From: Conus ventricosus
Taxonomy: Eukaryota > Mollusca > Gastropoda > Neogastropoda > Conidae
Direction: 5' to 3'
DNA: 64,000 nt
Assembly (NCBI GenBank): GCA_018398815.1
Contig: CM031622.1
Span: 13,038,514-13,102,513, forward strand
The translations under genes were made by a program, and so were the position numbers. How positions within the stretch are numbered: position 1 is the first letter of the stretch; the number at the start of each line of letters is the position of its first letter. Under the pieces are notes generated by a model, which saw only the letters and a program-made list of their open reading frames with translations, searched no databases and was not told where the DNA came from. Positions 23,224 through 35,688 of the stretch are shown here, one piece after another.

Positions 23224-24256
23224 ATGTGGTGTAAGGTCAGGTCAGCTCCACAAGTACGCAGTCAGTGATGTGATGTGAGTGAGGTCAGGTCAGCTCCACA
23301 AGTACGCAGTCAGTGATGTGGTGTGAGGGAGGTCAGGTCAGCTCCACAAGTACGCAGTCAGTGATGTGGTGTGAGGGAGGTCAGGTCAGCTCCACAAGTA
23401 CGCAGTCAGTGATGTGGTGTGAGGGAGGTCAGGTCAGCTCCACAAGTACACAGTCAGTGATGTGGTGTGAGGGAGGTCAGGTCAGCTCCACAAGTACGCA
23501 GTCAGTGATGTGGTGTGAGGGAGGTCAGGTCAGCTTCACAAGTACGCAGTCAGTGATGTGGTGTGAGGTCAGGTCAGCTCCACAAGTACGCAGTCAGTGA
23601 TGTGGTGTGAGGGAGGTCAGGTCAGCTCCACAAGTACACAGTCAGTGATGTGGTGTGAGGGAGGTCAGGTCAGCTCCACAAGTACGCAGTCAGTGATGTG
23701 GTGTGAGGGAGGTCAGGTCAGCTCCACAAGTACGCAGTCAGTGATGTGGTGTGAGGTCAGGTCAGCTCCACAAGTACGCAGTCAGTGATGTGGTGTGAGG
23801 GAGGTCAGGTCAGCTTCACAAGTACGCAGTCAGTGATGTGGTGTGAGGTCAGGTCAGCTCCACAAGTACGCAGTCAGTGATGTGGTGTGAGGGAGGTCAG
23901 GTCAGCTTCACAAGTACGCAGTCAGTGATGTGGTGTGAGGTCAGGTCGCTCCACAAGTACGCAGTCAGTGATGTGGTGTGAGGGAGGTCAGGTCAGCTCC
24001 ACAAGTACGCAGTCAGTGATGTGGTGTGAGGGAGGTCAGGTCAGCTTCACAAGTACGCAGTCAGTGATGTGGTGTGAGGTCAGGTCAGCTCCACAAGTAC
24101 GCAGTCAGTGATGGTGGTGTGAGGGAGGTCAGGTCAGCTCCACAAGTACGCAGTCAGTGATGTGGTGTGAGAGAGGTAGGTCAGCTCCACAAGTACGCAG
24201 TCAGTGATGTGGTGTGAGGGAGGTCAGGTCAGCTCCACAAGTACGCAGTCAGTGAT
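23224..24256. repeat. Minisatellite, 48-bp unit, about 22 copies
   Basis: Unit gtgatgtggtgtgagggagg then 'tcaggtcagctccacaagta' and cgcagtca, 48 bases. A 42-base form lacks GGGAGG. Cytosine/thymine variation (agctccac/agcttcac) is scattered, and several shorter units alternate with full units between 23560 and 24080. A 63-95-codon frame recurs because 48 is a multiple of three. Confidence 0.95.
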
Positions 24257-24684
24257 TGTTGTCGGTAGGGGCCTAGTAGGTGGTGGACTGCATGAGTTGG
24301 ATCAGAACACCACTAAAGTGACCTGGCAGTATCTCTTTTGGCTGGTTGCCACTTGACAACCTGATGTTAATTGTTCCCAGTGCACATAGTGATGGGGGCT
24401 GTGACAGAATGGGTGTTGCTGTGTTTGGGGTGGTCAGACTGTAGGGCATAGGATGAATGACTTTGTTGGGGTGAGGAAAAGAAAAATTTTTTTACAGATT
24501 CTTATCTTACGCTTTTTACATTTCTTTGTAACTTTGAGGCCGTCGGTCACATTGCGTTGGATCAGTGGATTATGGATATTACCACCTTTGAGGAAAGTTG
24601 AATGAAAAATCTGAAGAAGAAAAAACCCAAACAAATGAACAGCAGCTTTGGAGGTCATGAGAATGTTGAGACTACTGGTTTTGG

Positions 24685-24687
<3 letters not shown>
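24257..24687. other. Single-copy DNA, nothing recognised
   Basis: Ordinary sequence before a G-run. No coding feature recognised. Confidence 0.45.

Positions 24688-24726
<39 letters not shown>
24688..24726. repeat. Poly-G tract, 39 bases
   Basis: Uninterrupted G run. Its true length is uncertain because such runs are poorly measured by most sequencing methods. Confidence 0.93.
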
Positions 24727-24727
<1 letters not shown>

Positions 24728-24776
24728 CAAAAGTTTTTGAAGAAAGGGAGAAAAGGTAGACTGTTCAGATCTATTG

Positions 24777-24924
24777 TTTGGAATATAAAATGTCTGTACC
24801 AAAACAATCTCACAATTGCCAAGGGAAGGAATATAAAATGTCCGTACCAAAACAATCTCACAATTGCCAAGGGAAGGAATATAGAATGTCCGTACCAAAA
24901 CATTCTCACAGTTGCCAAGGGAAG
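24777..24924. repeat. Short minisatellite, 47-bp unit, about 3 copies
   Basis: 'ggaatataaaatgtc' followed by tgtaccaaaacaatctcacaattgccaaggga is repeated three times with few substitutions. Confidence 0.93.
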
Positions 24925-25160
24925 GAGAATCATGAAATGCAATGACGTTAATGAGGACTTGGGGACGGACTGGAGATAGTGGCCTAGAACTGCACAGATG
25001 AATTTTTGACACTCCATTGTGGTGTTCCATCTGTTTGTCCATGGATGTTTCAGAATTTACACATGCTGTATTTTTGATAACATGTGTATATTTGTTCAAA
25101 CACTGGTCTGTGTGTCATTGCAGGTGGAGTTATGTTATTTTCTTTCTTTATTTGTTTTGG

Positions 25161-25191
<31 letters not shown>

Positions 25192-25306
25192 GTGCTGGCA
25201 TATTTGAGCTGATTTTTGTTGCTCATTCATTCATTTCTGTTAAAAAACTGTATGCAGCATTGAGGTGGGAGTGGTTAGAGGACTTAAAATGGGTCCATGT
25301 GTGCAG

Positions 25307-25404
25307 AGAGCGGCTCCTCCAGTGAAGCCGTACAGCAGAGCCAGGTGTCGTCCAGTAAACCCTCCATTGTGGCCACAGATTTTCTGGGCTCCCTGCTCCT
25401 GGAG
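25307..25404 (+). CDS. NCOA: Coactivator exon A: linker before PAS-A
   Basis: 98 bases between gtgtgcag and ggag|gtaccc. It reads SGSSSEAVQQSQVSSSKP and then IVATDFLGSLLLE. The pattern V-Q-x-S-x-V-S-S ... LG-x-LLLE is the conserved link between the bHLH and PAS-A domains of p160 proteins. The exon ends in phase 0 right after Glu, as does the matching vertebrate exon before the ALDGF motif. The 5' phase is 1 (two bases complete a codon). The polypyrimidine tract before the acceptor is weak, so the left edge is less certain than the right. Confidence 0.82.
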
Positions 25405-25423
25405 GTACCCCCCTCCTCTCTCT

Positions 25424-25454
<31 letters not shown>

Positions 25455-25487
25455 GTTTCCTATCATTCTGTGTCTGTGTGTGTATGT
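25405..25487. repeat. (TC)n tract in intron A-B
   Basis: Short pyrimidine microsatellite starting a few bases after the exon A donor. Confidence 0.85.
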
Positions 25488-25488
25488 A

Positions 25489-25531
<43 letters not shown>

Positions 25532-25535
25532 ATAT
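25488..25535. repeat. (TA)n microsatellite
   Basis: About 48 bases of ta with two ttat interruptions; cruciform-prone. Confidence 0.93.
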
Positions 25536-26159
25536 GCAAAGATGTAAAAGGAAGTGGATCATTGCTTATTGGAGTTCCATTGAACATTTTGGGAGGCATT
25601 CACCACTTCCTGTTCGTTGGTCTAACTGGCTCTGGCTCTTGTCTTCCTCATGGTCACAGTTTGGCTGTCTCTCCACCACAGTTCAGTTGTGAAGTTTTGA
25701 AGCACATGCTAGGTGGTCCAAGTTTTAAGCCAAGCCTAAGTACAGGCAATATGCCAGCCTTGCTGAACAGTGCACAACGAGAATGGGCCCATGTTGTAAG
25801 CTGCCTGAGAGGGCATGCTGCAGTTCATTGCATAGCTCTTAGGCCTTTTGTAATCATGCGAGGGAACAGGACTTGACAGAGGCCAATAGGGGGAACACAA
25901 CTTGCTGGACCAAGTCCTTTCCCCACCACATGTTTGGTGTGTGTGGTTAGGTCAAAGAGGGTGTGTGGAGCATGCACAATGAGAAATGTATCCATGTTTC
26001 TTTGGAGACCTCCCGTCTAGGCAAAGGTTGTCTTTTGAAATTTGCAAGTGGGTTTGCATTTTTGGTCTGATGAAACCTCCGTCTTAAAACAGTGGCCATG
26101 AAGAACGAGAGCTTGTGTGCTGATCTCGCCAAAGGGGACTGATCAGGTCCAGTGGAGTG
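25536..26159. other. Intron A-B, single-copy DNA
   Basis: A frame stays open for about 110 codons up to 25876 but has no recognisable domain. I read it as intronic sequence or an old retroposon remnant. Confidence 0.4.
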
Positions 26160-26187
26160 GGGGGGTGGGGGGGGGGGGGGGGGGGGA
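26160..26187. repeat. Poly-G tract with one T
   Basis: G run of over 20 bases interrupted once. Confidence 0.9.
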
Positions 26188-26287
26188 GATGCTTAGCGGT
26201 GATGGACAGGCACCCAAAATTGTATAATAGAAGATCAGCATAGTGTCTGTGTGTTTGTGTTTTGTGTCAGCTTGTATGTCTGTTTCT

Positions 26288-26371
26288 GGTGAGTTGATTT
26301 TAATGTGGTGTGACAGCCCTGATTTTGGCCCTTTGCGGTCGGCTGGGCTATAAGCAACATTATCTTATCTT
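26288..26371 (+). mobile_element. 5'-truncated I-like LINE, last ~80 bases
   Basis: The text gagttgattttaatgtggtg, gacagccctgattttggccc, 'tttgcggtcggctgggctataagcaacatt' and the pentamer tail atcttatctt match the end of the 5.2-kb LINE (47646-47725). The 5' truncation is extreme. It lies in intron A-B in the same orientation as the host gene. Confidence 0.88.
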
Positions 26372-26671
26372 GTATGTCTGTGTGTCTGTGTCAGTTTGTG
26401 TGGGTTTTGTATGTGTATGTTTGCATGCATGTGTGTGTGTGAGTGTGTGTGTGTGTGTGGTGCCAGCGTTAAAGTATGGCTCCAGTGGAGAGGGGGTGGA
26501 TGAAAAGGAACAGTGGACTTTTGACCCAAATGATTGAAGACACATAAAAGCATATGCTGTTAATAGTGTTATGGTTAACAGTGCAATGCAAAGCTTTTGG
26601 AGTCAACACCATGACTTTTTCCACCTGCCCCAAACGAACATCCTGATGAACAAGATATCAAACCTAGAATG

Positions 26672-26678
<7 letters not shown>
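26372..26678. other. Intron A-B with TG tract
   Basis: A tgtg-rich stretch at 26373-26460, then unremarkable DNA. Confidence 0.5.
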
Positions 26679-26709
<31 letters not shown>

Positions 26710-26724
26710 GGGGGGGGGGGGGGG
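26679..26724. repeat. Poly-T then poly-G tract
   Basis: About 30 T followed by about 16 G. Confidence 0.93.
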
Positions 26725-27063
26725 AGGTGTATGTTGGGAGCTTGACCCCACACAAGTTTTCTTTATTTTTTTTTTAAAAAAGATCTATTGTTTTATTACT
26801 TATTTTAATTTCTGCACTGTCACACAGCCCTATGTTCTGGAACATTAAATATTGTCCACTGGACTGGAGTGTGGCTGCTGAAGAGAATCATCAGCAGAGG
26901 GCTGTCTTTCAGTGCGACTGCTGAGCTGAGCCACTCACCTTAGTGCTGAACCACCCATCACTGTGGAGTAGTCTTCGTCAGTTCGTCTGCATTCGGTTGT
27001 TCGGCTGGACTACAGTCTCAGCAGTCTAGGGGTTGGTTGATTGTAGTTAAAGAAAACATTTTA

Positions 27064-27095
<32 letters not shown>

Positions 27096-27665
27096 GGGCT
27101 AGTAAGCTGCCCACATGGACTCCACATCAGTTGGTGTTTTTAAAACAGGGATATTTAAATGAGTCTCAGTTACTGGACTTTTAAGTTGGTGGGGAAAAAA
27201 GGTTTCAGGATGATGGGTAGAATGGCCACAGTTTGATTTCAGGATTGGAGACATGGCCACCATTGAGTTCCATGCTTGCATCCTTGAGAAGAAAAAAAAA
27301 AAAAGAGCTTGGTGAAAAAAAGCGTGCATCATTGCACTTTACAGTAATTGAAAGAAAGACGTTTTTTAAAAAACAGTTGAGATTGGCATTGGTTACTACA
27401 GATTTGAAGATAGACATTCTGATGCTAACACTAGTAACAGTGAGCAAAGGGTTACAAAGAATTGTAAAGAAAAAGAAAAAAAGGAAAAAAAAAAGACAGA
27501 AGAAAAAGGTCTGGCATCATTGTGTTTTCAGTTATTTTGCGCTGTCCCACATGTTTCATGTACAATCAAACACGAGGCGAAAGAGCTTGAAGGGTAGAGA
27601 TGACTCTCCATGAAAGCTTACAGCACTGTTTGAAAATGACAGTTGGTTTATGGTTACACTCTTAT

Positions 27666-27666
<1 letters not shown>
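26725..27666. other. Intron A-B, single-copy DNA with A/T runs
   Basis: Contains a T-run at about 27069-27095 and A-rich stretches at 27290 and 27470-27500. No exon recognised. Confidence 0.45.

Positions 27667-27723
<57 letters not shown>
27667..27723. repeat. Poly-C tract, 57 bases
   Basis: Uninterrupted C run; length should be regarded as approximate. Confidence 0.93.
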
Positions 27724-27984
27724 TTTCCCCCTAGTTTTTGCTTAGTTTTGTTTTTGACATTGAACTGAAAAACGCAATCCTTGCTCTTGCTTAATCCAGC
27801 TGTATTGTTTGGTGCCTTTCTGTCGTTGAGGATCATCTTGGTGAGCAGGTAAAAATGGAACTCCAGTACATTTAATTTTTTTTACATTTTAAAAATGTGA
27901 AATGTTAAGCTTGCATGCAGTTTTGATTGCATAACTCCCCACAAGTTGAAGGAAAAAAAATGAAAAACTCCTCAGCTGAGAACC

Positions 27985-28330
27985 TGTACAGACGAATGTT
28001 TTGGACAGGGTTTTCCCTTTCCCACCCCTTACCCCCCCCCTTCCTCCCCCAAGTAAACCCCTTTTCACACTGTACACACGACTATTTTGGAGCAAGGGCT
28101 TTTCACTTCCCCCCCCTTTCCCCCCCCCTTCCTCCCCCCCAATGTTGAACCCCCTGTACACACTGTCAACTGAGCTTTTTTTTGGGAAACAAGGCTGTTC
28201 ACACCCCACCCTTTACCCCCCCCCTTCCCCCCCTCCAAGAGCCTGTAAAAACTGTACACCTGAGCTATTTGGAAAGGTGTTCACATCCCCCTTTTTAACC
28301 CCCCACCCTTCTCCCTCCAATCTGCTTTGC
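27985..28330. repeat. Degenerate tandem unit of ~85 bp, about 4 copies
   Basis: Each unit has a 'ggcttttcacacccc'-like start, a C-run, ttcctccccc, 'cctgtacacactgtacac' and a gagctattttgg segment. Copies differ mainly in run lengths, which suggests that base-calling in runs inflates the divergence. Confidence 0.75.
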
Positions 28331-29105
28331 AGTTTTGGGGGGTGCAAGCAGAAAAAATTGCCCCTGTACTGCGGGGTGAAAAAGACGCAGTTTAGGCTGC
28401 CTGCACATAAAAAGGGGGGGATGGGCGGGGTATTTTCCCTTCAGTTGCCGATAGGAAGCCCTTGTTTCAGTGGTGTGGTTCCCCCAAAAAGGTGAGAGGG
28501 AGTAATTTACGTAGGCAGCTGTTCAAGTCCCACCTGCCCCTAGAGTGTGTGTTGATGTGCTGCTGCCCCCCTGCTATGAAGGGAACCTCCCTTGCCAGTG
28601 GCTTCTTAAAAAACGCGGGCGGGGCCATTTAGGTTGGGTATACAGTGGATTTTTTCCCCTCAGAAACATTCTTATGGGGTTTAACTGTTCTCTGCCGTGT
28701 AAAAGTCCCTTGTTTGGTATATAGCTCTCTGGGGTTTACTTTTTTAATAAAATTTTAACGCTTTTTATGTGCTGGTTTGGAGCAGAACAGTCAAATTCAC
28801 CTGCATAAGTAGTGGATTAAATATGCAGCAAAACATAAAATGACGTTTTCATTGGGGGGGGGGGGGGTGGGGGGGGAGAAGGAATATCGTGGGAAAAAAG
28901 GGAAAGTTTAAAGGCTGTTTTAAATTCTGTAGCAAACGTTACTGCGCAACTAAGAAAAGGGCCCTGTGAAAGAATTTTTACTTTAATTTTGCGTTCCGAT
29001 ACACATGTAAAAATGTCGTTTCGGGGAAAGAGCTAAACTTTGCGCTAATATGTGTTTTGTATTTTGTGGCCAAATGCCAAAATGTGTTGTGAGTAAAAAA
29101 GTTGA
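28331..29105. other. Intron A-B, sequence of doubtful quality
   Basis: Runs of doubled and tripled bases increase from here on. A G-run lies at 28854-28877. No exon recognised. Confidence 0.45.
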
Positions 29106-30275
29106 AATGTTGACTGTCCCAACAGAAGAATGTTTAACATCCTGCTCAACTGCCCCAACAGAAGAGTTTAACATTCCTTGCTCAAACTGTCCAACAGAAG
29201 AATGTTTAACTTTTCCTTGCTTAACTGCCCCAAAGAAGAATGTTTAACATTCCTTGCTCTAACCCCCCAACAGAAGAATTTTTAAACATTCCTTCCCTTA
29301 ACGTCCCAACAGAAAAATGTTTAACTTCCCTTTTTAAACTGCCCAAGGGAATTTTTAAACTTCTTGCTTAACTGCCCCAACAAAAGAATTTTTTAAAACT
29401 TTCCCTTTTGCTTAACGTCCCCAGAAAATTTTTTTAACTTCCCTTTTTCCAAACTGCCCAAAAGAAGATGTTTAAATTCTTGCTCTAACGTCCAACAGAA
29501 GATGTTTAACATTCCTTGCTTAACTGCCAACAAAAGAAGTTTTAACTTTCCCTTGTCTAATGTCCAACGAAAAATGTTTAACATTCTTTTCTCTAACCCC
29601 CCAACAGAAGAATTTTTTTCTTCCTTGCTTATTTGTCCCAAAAAAGAATGTTTAACTTCCCTTTCTCAACTGTCCAAAAAAAGAATTTTTAAAAATTTCC
29701 CTTGCCTAATGCCCCAACAAAAGAAGTTTAACATTTTGCCCCAAACTGCCCCAAAAGAAAAATGTTTAACTTCCTTGCCCCAAAGTCCCAACAGAAGATT
29801 GTTTAAATTTCCCTTGCTCCAACTGTCCAAAAGAAGAATGTTTAATTTTTTGTCTAACGCCCCAACAGAAAAATTTTTAACTTTCCCTTGCTTAACTGTC
29901 CAACAAAAGAATGTTTAACACCCTTGCTCTAACTGTCCCAAACAAAGAATGTTTAAAATTCCTTGCTTAATGCCCCAACAAAAGAATTTTTAACATTCCC
30001 TGCTCTAATGCCCCAACGAAAAATGTTTAAATTCCTTGCTCAAACTGTCCCACAGAAGAATGTTTAAATTTCCCTTTCAAAATTTCCCCAAACAGAAAAA
30101 AGTTTCATTTTTTCTCTAACTGTCCAACAGAAGAATGTTTAATCCTTTGTTTAAAAGCCCCCAACAGAAGAATGTTTAAACTTTCCCTTGCCTAATGCCC
30201 CAACGAAAAAATGTTTCCATTCCTTGCTCTAACTGCCCCAAAAGGAATGTTAACATTCCCTTTGCTCTAACTGTC
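29106..30275. repeat. Degenerate minisatellite, ~35-39-bp unit, ~31 copies
   Basis: Units contain gaatgtttaacattccttgc, 'tctaactgtcc' or 'actgcccc' and aacagaaga. Neighbouring copies differ chiefly by run-length changes (cctt/cccttt, aac/aaac). It is much noisier than any other array in the window. Confidence 0.88.
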
Positions 30276-30984
30276 TAACCCTTGTGCTTTGAAAATATTA
30301 GCCTCTGTTTAAAAAGAATAAAAAAGATATTCTTTAGCTGGGCCTGAAACTCCCTTGAAATGTGACTGCATCCATTACTTGGTAAAAGGAAAACAGGGGA
30401 ATTTCCTTGATTTCCCCATTACACCCCTAGGCTTGGCAAGGGGAACAGTCCCCTTCCCCCATCCCAAACTTGACGCATCGTGAAATAGTTAATTTGACGG
30501 GGAAGGAAGAATCTCAAGGGTTGTTGATAGGAGACAGCAAAAAGGCGGCAGAAAGCAGTCTTTTGTAAAAATGAAGATTGGGAAGCCAAGGAATTGACAA
30601 GGAAGGTTTTTGAGAAAGGATAGTTTTTAGAGGGAGACAGTTACAGATGGAAGGGCCCCGATTGTGGTTCCCCGACAGCAGAGCATATTGTCTTTCTTTT
30701 ACCTATGTTGGGTAGCCTATAGAAAGGGGTGCAAGAGGGAAGTGTGTGTCAGATGTCTGTGCTTTTTTTTTTGGGACCAAGTTTAAAACGGGATTGTGTG
30801 CTTACTGTGAGGAGCGTGGGGGAAACAACGTCAGAGACAGGGTTAACCCTATTTTATGCGAAGGAATCAGAGAAGCAGAAGTTGAATGTGGGGTTGTTGG
30901 ACACTTTTCCAAAGAAAACTTATATCTGTACTTGCGTAGTGAGATTTACAAGGGGTTTTAAAAAATTGTCTTTTTTTCTTTCAT

Positions 30985-30985
<1 letters not shown>
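30276..30985. other. Intron A-B, sequence of doubtful quality
   Basis: About 700 bases with no repeat and no recognisable coding text. Confidence 0.4.

Positions 30986-31018
<33 letters not shown>
30986..31018. repeat. Poly-C tract, 33 bases
   Basis: Uninterrupted C run flanked by T-rich DNA. Confidence 0.92.
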
Positions 31019-31261
31019 TTTTAACGTACCCCATTTTTTGAGCTTGCCCGATGCTATAGGGAAAAATGGTGGGGGGTTGATACATTTTCATCTAAAGAAT
31101 TTGGTTTTGGGGAAAAGTTAAGCGTGAAATCAAACTTTTAAGAGGAAAAAAAAAAAAAAATTTCAGGCCCCCAGGGTGGTGAAGTCCAACTTGCTTAAAA
31201 CACTAATCACCCGCCTGTTTAACCCCTCACGAACAGGCTCACAGTTCCTGACACAGGTGTG

Positions 31262-31440
31262 TGTGGTGTGTGTGTGGTGTTTTGTGTTGTGTCACTTGCG
31301 TTGTGTGTGGTGTCGCTTTGTGTGTGTGTGTGTGTGTGTGTTGTGTGTGTGGTGTGTTGTGTGTGTTTTTGGGGTGTGAGACTTTATAGAGTCGGTTGCT
31401 TTTTTTTTTTTTTCTTTTTTTTTTTTTTCTTTTTTTTTTG
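31262..31440. repeat. TG-rich and T-rich low-complexity tract before exon B
   Basis: Imperfect tgtg repeats and then long T-runs with single C interruptions. Confidence 0.85.
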
Positions 31441-31531
31441 CAGGGTTGATCAGTTGGTTTTCAAGATGTTATATGCCTGCTTGATATGTGCAGTCCTGGT
31501 GGCGAACTGGACAGTGTTATGGTGTGTTTAG

Positions 31532-31612
31532 GCATGGAAGGATTCATCTTGTGGTCAACAGTCAGGGCAAAGTCGAGTTGTTCGGAGAGTGTCGCCCAGT
31601 TTTCATCCCCAG
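31532..31612 (+). CDS. NCOA: Coactivator exon B: start of PAS-A, frame disturbed
   Basis: The exon lies between gtgtttag and ccccag|gtaaag. One frame gives MEGFI and the next VVNSQGKVE, which together match the beginning of the p160 PAS-A domain (A-L-x-G-F-x-F-V-V-N-x-x-G-x-V). A further frame change gives SESVAQF, corresponding to the S-E-N-V-T-Q-Y segment of the family. The frames do not join as written: at least two short-run length errors (T-runs near 31535 and 31549-31551) and one near 31580 are needed. The exon sits in the poorest-looking part of the window, so consensus error is likelier than a dead gene. Left phase 0 fits exon A. Confidence 0.72.
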
Positions 31613-31718
31613 GTAAAGACCACCCCCCCTCTCTTCTCTTGTCGAGCGGGGGTCCAGTACCTCCCTTGGGGAGGGAAAACGGAAAAAAATCATGGAAGGG
31701 GGTTGGGGTGGGGAGGAT

Positions 31719-31809
<91 letters not shown>
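31719..31809. repeat. Poly-G tract, 91 bases
   Basis: One of the two longest homopolymers in the window, about 100 bases after exon B. It may be an assembly artefact or a compressed/expanded run. Confidence 0.9.
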
Positions 31810-32799
<990 letters not shown>

Positions 32800-33351
32800 G
32801 GGGGACAGAAGTAGTACCATAACAGTGAGTTAAAAAAAAAAAGTGGGCGCATATTTGTATATTGGAAAGTCGCATCAGTGGAGAAACCTCTTAGTCTTGC
32901 TAAGGGGTGGGGAGAAAAGAAATGTGTAAGTCTGGTTAGCTGTTTTCACGTTGTTCATGCTATTGGCACCTAACTGAAGACTTCACTAAAATCTTCCATT
33001 TGCAGTCGGGCATTTCTCTATCACACGTAGAGCACATGCAGCAAAGGATGCATCAGAGGCACCCACCAATGTATGCACTTAAGCTTGAGCCATGCTTTCA
33101 CAGAGACCTTAGCATCTGCATCCATATATGCACTTCTGTGTCTGTCTGTCTGATATGGGTTGGAGTTGAACACCACTGATTAAGCGATGTATCTCTCACT
33201 CCCTCCACGCTCCCTCTCTCTCACTTTCTCTCTCTGTCTCCCTCATGGTTCTCAAGAGTTTGTAGACATGTATTGACATGGATTGTGTCGTTAGCTTCTG
33301 TCATTTATATGGGCTTTAAGAGCTGCCAGCGTTTTTTGTTTTTGAACTGTG
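32800..33351. other. Intron B-C, single-copy DNA
   Basis: No gene or repeat recognised; short tc runs near 33200. Confidence 0.5.
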
Positions 33352-33380
33352 AATGCGTGTGTGTGTGTGTGTGACTCTGT

Positions 33381-33413
<33 letters not shown>

Positions 33414-33437
33414 CTCTGTGGTGTGTGTGTGTGTGTG
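33352..33437. repeat. (TG)n with two 'gactctgtgg' interruptions
   Basis: tg runs separated by an identical interruption, so probably a small tandem duplication. Confidence 0.92.
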
Positions 33438-33504
33438 AGAAAGAGGAGGGAGATTTCTGGATGGAATGAAAACAGTCCGTCCAGTGAACAGCAAATCACC
33501 AAAT

Positions 33505-35347
33505 TATGGTGTGCATTTCCATCCATAATCACCACAGTATGGTGTGCATTTCCATCCATAATCACCACAGTATGGTGTGCATTTCCATTCATAATCACCA
33601 CAGTATGTTGTGCATTTCCATCCATAATCACCACAGTATGGTGTGCATTTCCATCCATAATCACCACAGTATGGTGTGCATTTCCATCATCACAGTATGG
33701 TGTGCATTTCCATCCATAATCACCACAGTATGGTGTGCATTTCCATCCATAATCACCACAGTATGTTGTGCATTTCCATCCATAATCACCACAGTATGGT
33801 GTGCATTTCCATCCATATTCACCACAGTATGGTGTGCATTTCCATTCATAATCACCACAGTATGTTGTGCATTTCCATCCATAATCACCACAGTATGGTG
33901 TGCATTTCCATCCATAATCACCACAGTATGGTGTGCATTTCCATCCATAATCACCACAGTATGGTGTGTATTTCCATCCATAATCACCACAGTATGGTGT
34001 GCATTTCCATCCATAATCATCACAGTATGGTGTGCATTTCCATCCATAATCACCACAGTATGGTGTGCATTTCCATCCATAAACACCACAGTATGGTATG
34101 CATTTCCATCATCACAGTATGGTGTGCATTTCCATCCATAATCACCACAGTATGGTGTGCATTTCCATCCATAATCACCACAGTATGGTGTACATTTCCA
34201 TCATCACAGTATGGTGTACATTTCCATCCATAATCACCACAGTATGGTGTGCATTTCCTCATCACAGTATGGTGTACATTTCCATCCATAATCACCACAG
34301 TATGGTGTGCATGTCCATCCATAATCACCACAGTATGGTGTTCATTTCCATCCATAATCACCACAGTATGGTGTGCATTTCCATCCATAATCACCACAGT
34401 ATGGTGTGCATTTCCATCCATAATCATCACAGTATGGTGTGCATTTCTATCCATAATCACCACAGTATGGTGTGCATTTCCATCCATAATCACCACAGTA
34501 TGGTGTGCATTTCCATCATCACAGTATGGTGTGCATTTCCATCCATAATCACCACAGTATGGTGTGCATTTCCATCCATAATCACCACAGTATGGTGTAC
34601 ATTTCCATCATCACAGTATGGTGTACATTTCCATCCATAATCACCACAGTATGGTGTGCATTTCCATCATCACAGTATGGTGTACATTTCCATCCATAAT
34701 CACCACAGTATGGTGTGCATGTCCATCCATAATCACCACAGTATGGTGTGCATTTCCATCCATAATCACCACAGTATGGTGTGCATTTCCATCCATAATC
34801 ACCACAGTATGGTGTGCATTTCCATCCATAATCACCACAGTATGGTGTGCATTTCCATCCATAATCACCACAGTATGGTGTGCATTTCCATCCATAATCA
34901 CCACAGTATGGTGTGCATTTCCATCATCACAGTATGGTGTACATTTCCATCCATAATCACCACAGTATGGTGTGCATTTCCATCCATAATCACCACAGTA
35001 TGGTGTACATTTCCATCCATAATCACCACAGTATGGTGTGCATTTCCATCCATAATCACCACAGTATGGTGTACATTTCCATCCATAATCACCACAGTAT
35101 GGTGTACATTTCCATCATCACAGTATGGTGTACATTTCCATCCATAATCACCACAGTATGGTGTGCATTTCCATCCATAATCATCACAGTATGGTGTGCA
35201 TTTCCATCCATAATCACCACAGTATGGTGTGCATTTCCATCCATAATCACCACAGTATGGTGTACATTTCCATCCATAATCACCACAGTATGGTGTGCAT
35301 TTCCATCCATAATCACCACAGTATGGTGTACATTTCCATCCATAATC
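33505..35347. repeat. Minisatellite, 33-bp unit, ~57 copies
   Basis: Unit atggtgtgcatttccatcca and taatcaccacagt, 33 bases. A recurrent 24-base form (atttccatcatcacag) lacks nine bases. Base changes gtgtgc/gtgtac and caccac/catcac recur in blocks. As 33 is eleven codons, frames are open on both strands and yield repeated undecapeptides; no unique coding flank supports a protein. The array ends about 250 bases before exon C. Confidence 0.96.
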
Positions 35348-35600
35348 ACTTGTTCCCTTGTTTCCTTGCTGCCGTGTCCTAGTTGAGCTTGGGATGCATT
35401 TCCGTCTGATTAATGTTATGGCCTGTTTATTGTCCTTCATCCACTGGCATTTTTTTTCTTCTGTTTTTCATTTTTCATCTTGTCCCCCTGCTTCGTTTAA
35501 GGATTTCAGACTGGTTTACTTACTGTAGATTCCATTCAGGGTGTAAGTTGAAGCGCGGATGAGTGTTGGAGAGAAGTTAAGAGGGCAATGTTGTTGGCAG
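35348..35600. other. End of intron B-C
   Basis: About 250 bases of single-copy DNA ending in the exon C acceptor 'ttgttggcag'. Confidence 0.6.
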
Positions 35601-35688
35601 GATGACCTGTGCGGGAAGAGCATCTACAACATCATCCATGTGGGGGACCATGCTCAGTTCAGTAACAGTCTGGTGCCTATGTCACTGG
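35601..35688 (+). CDS. NCOA: Coactivator exon C: PAS-A core
   Basis: 88 bases between ggcag and ctgg|gtgagt. It reads DDLCGKSIYNIIHVGDHAQF followed by SNSLVPMSL. The stretch G-K-S-I-Y-N-I-I-H-V-G-D-H is a near-exact match to the conserved PAS-A motif of NCOA/taiman proteins, where the usual text is S-V/I-Y-x-I-L-H-V-G-D-H-x-E-F. It starts in phase 0 and ends in phase 1. The donor is strong. The intron that follows begins with a minisatellite that repeats this donor. Confidence 0.93.

Noticed and set aside
25536..25876. About 110 open codons after the TA tract
   Set aside because: No recognisable domain, no splice logic, and it lies in intron A-B. Not strong enough for a gene call.
28500..28560. 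B-box-like text (gttcaagtcccacc) suggesting a tRNA or SINE
   Set aside because: No A box at a suitable distance and no cloverleaf could be drawn.
33423..35440. His/Ile/Ser undecapeptide repeats as a possible secreted repeat protein
   Set aside because: 33-bp array, open on both strands, located in the intron just before exon C.
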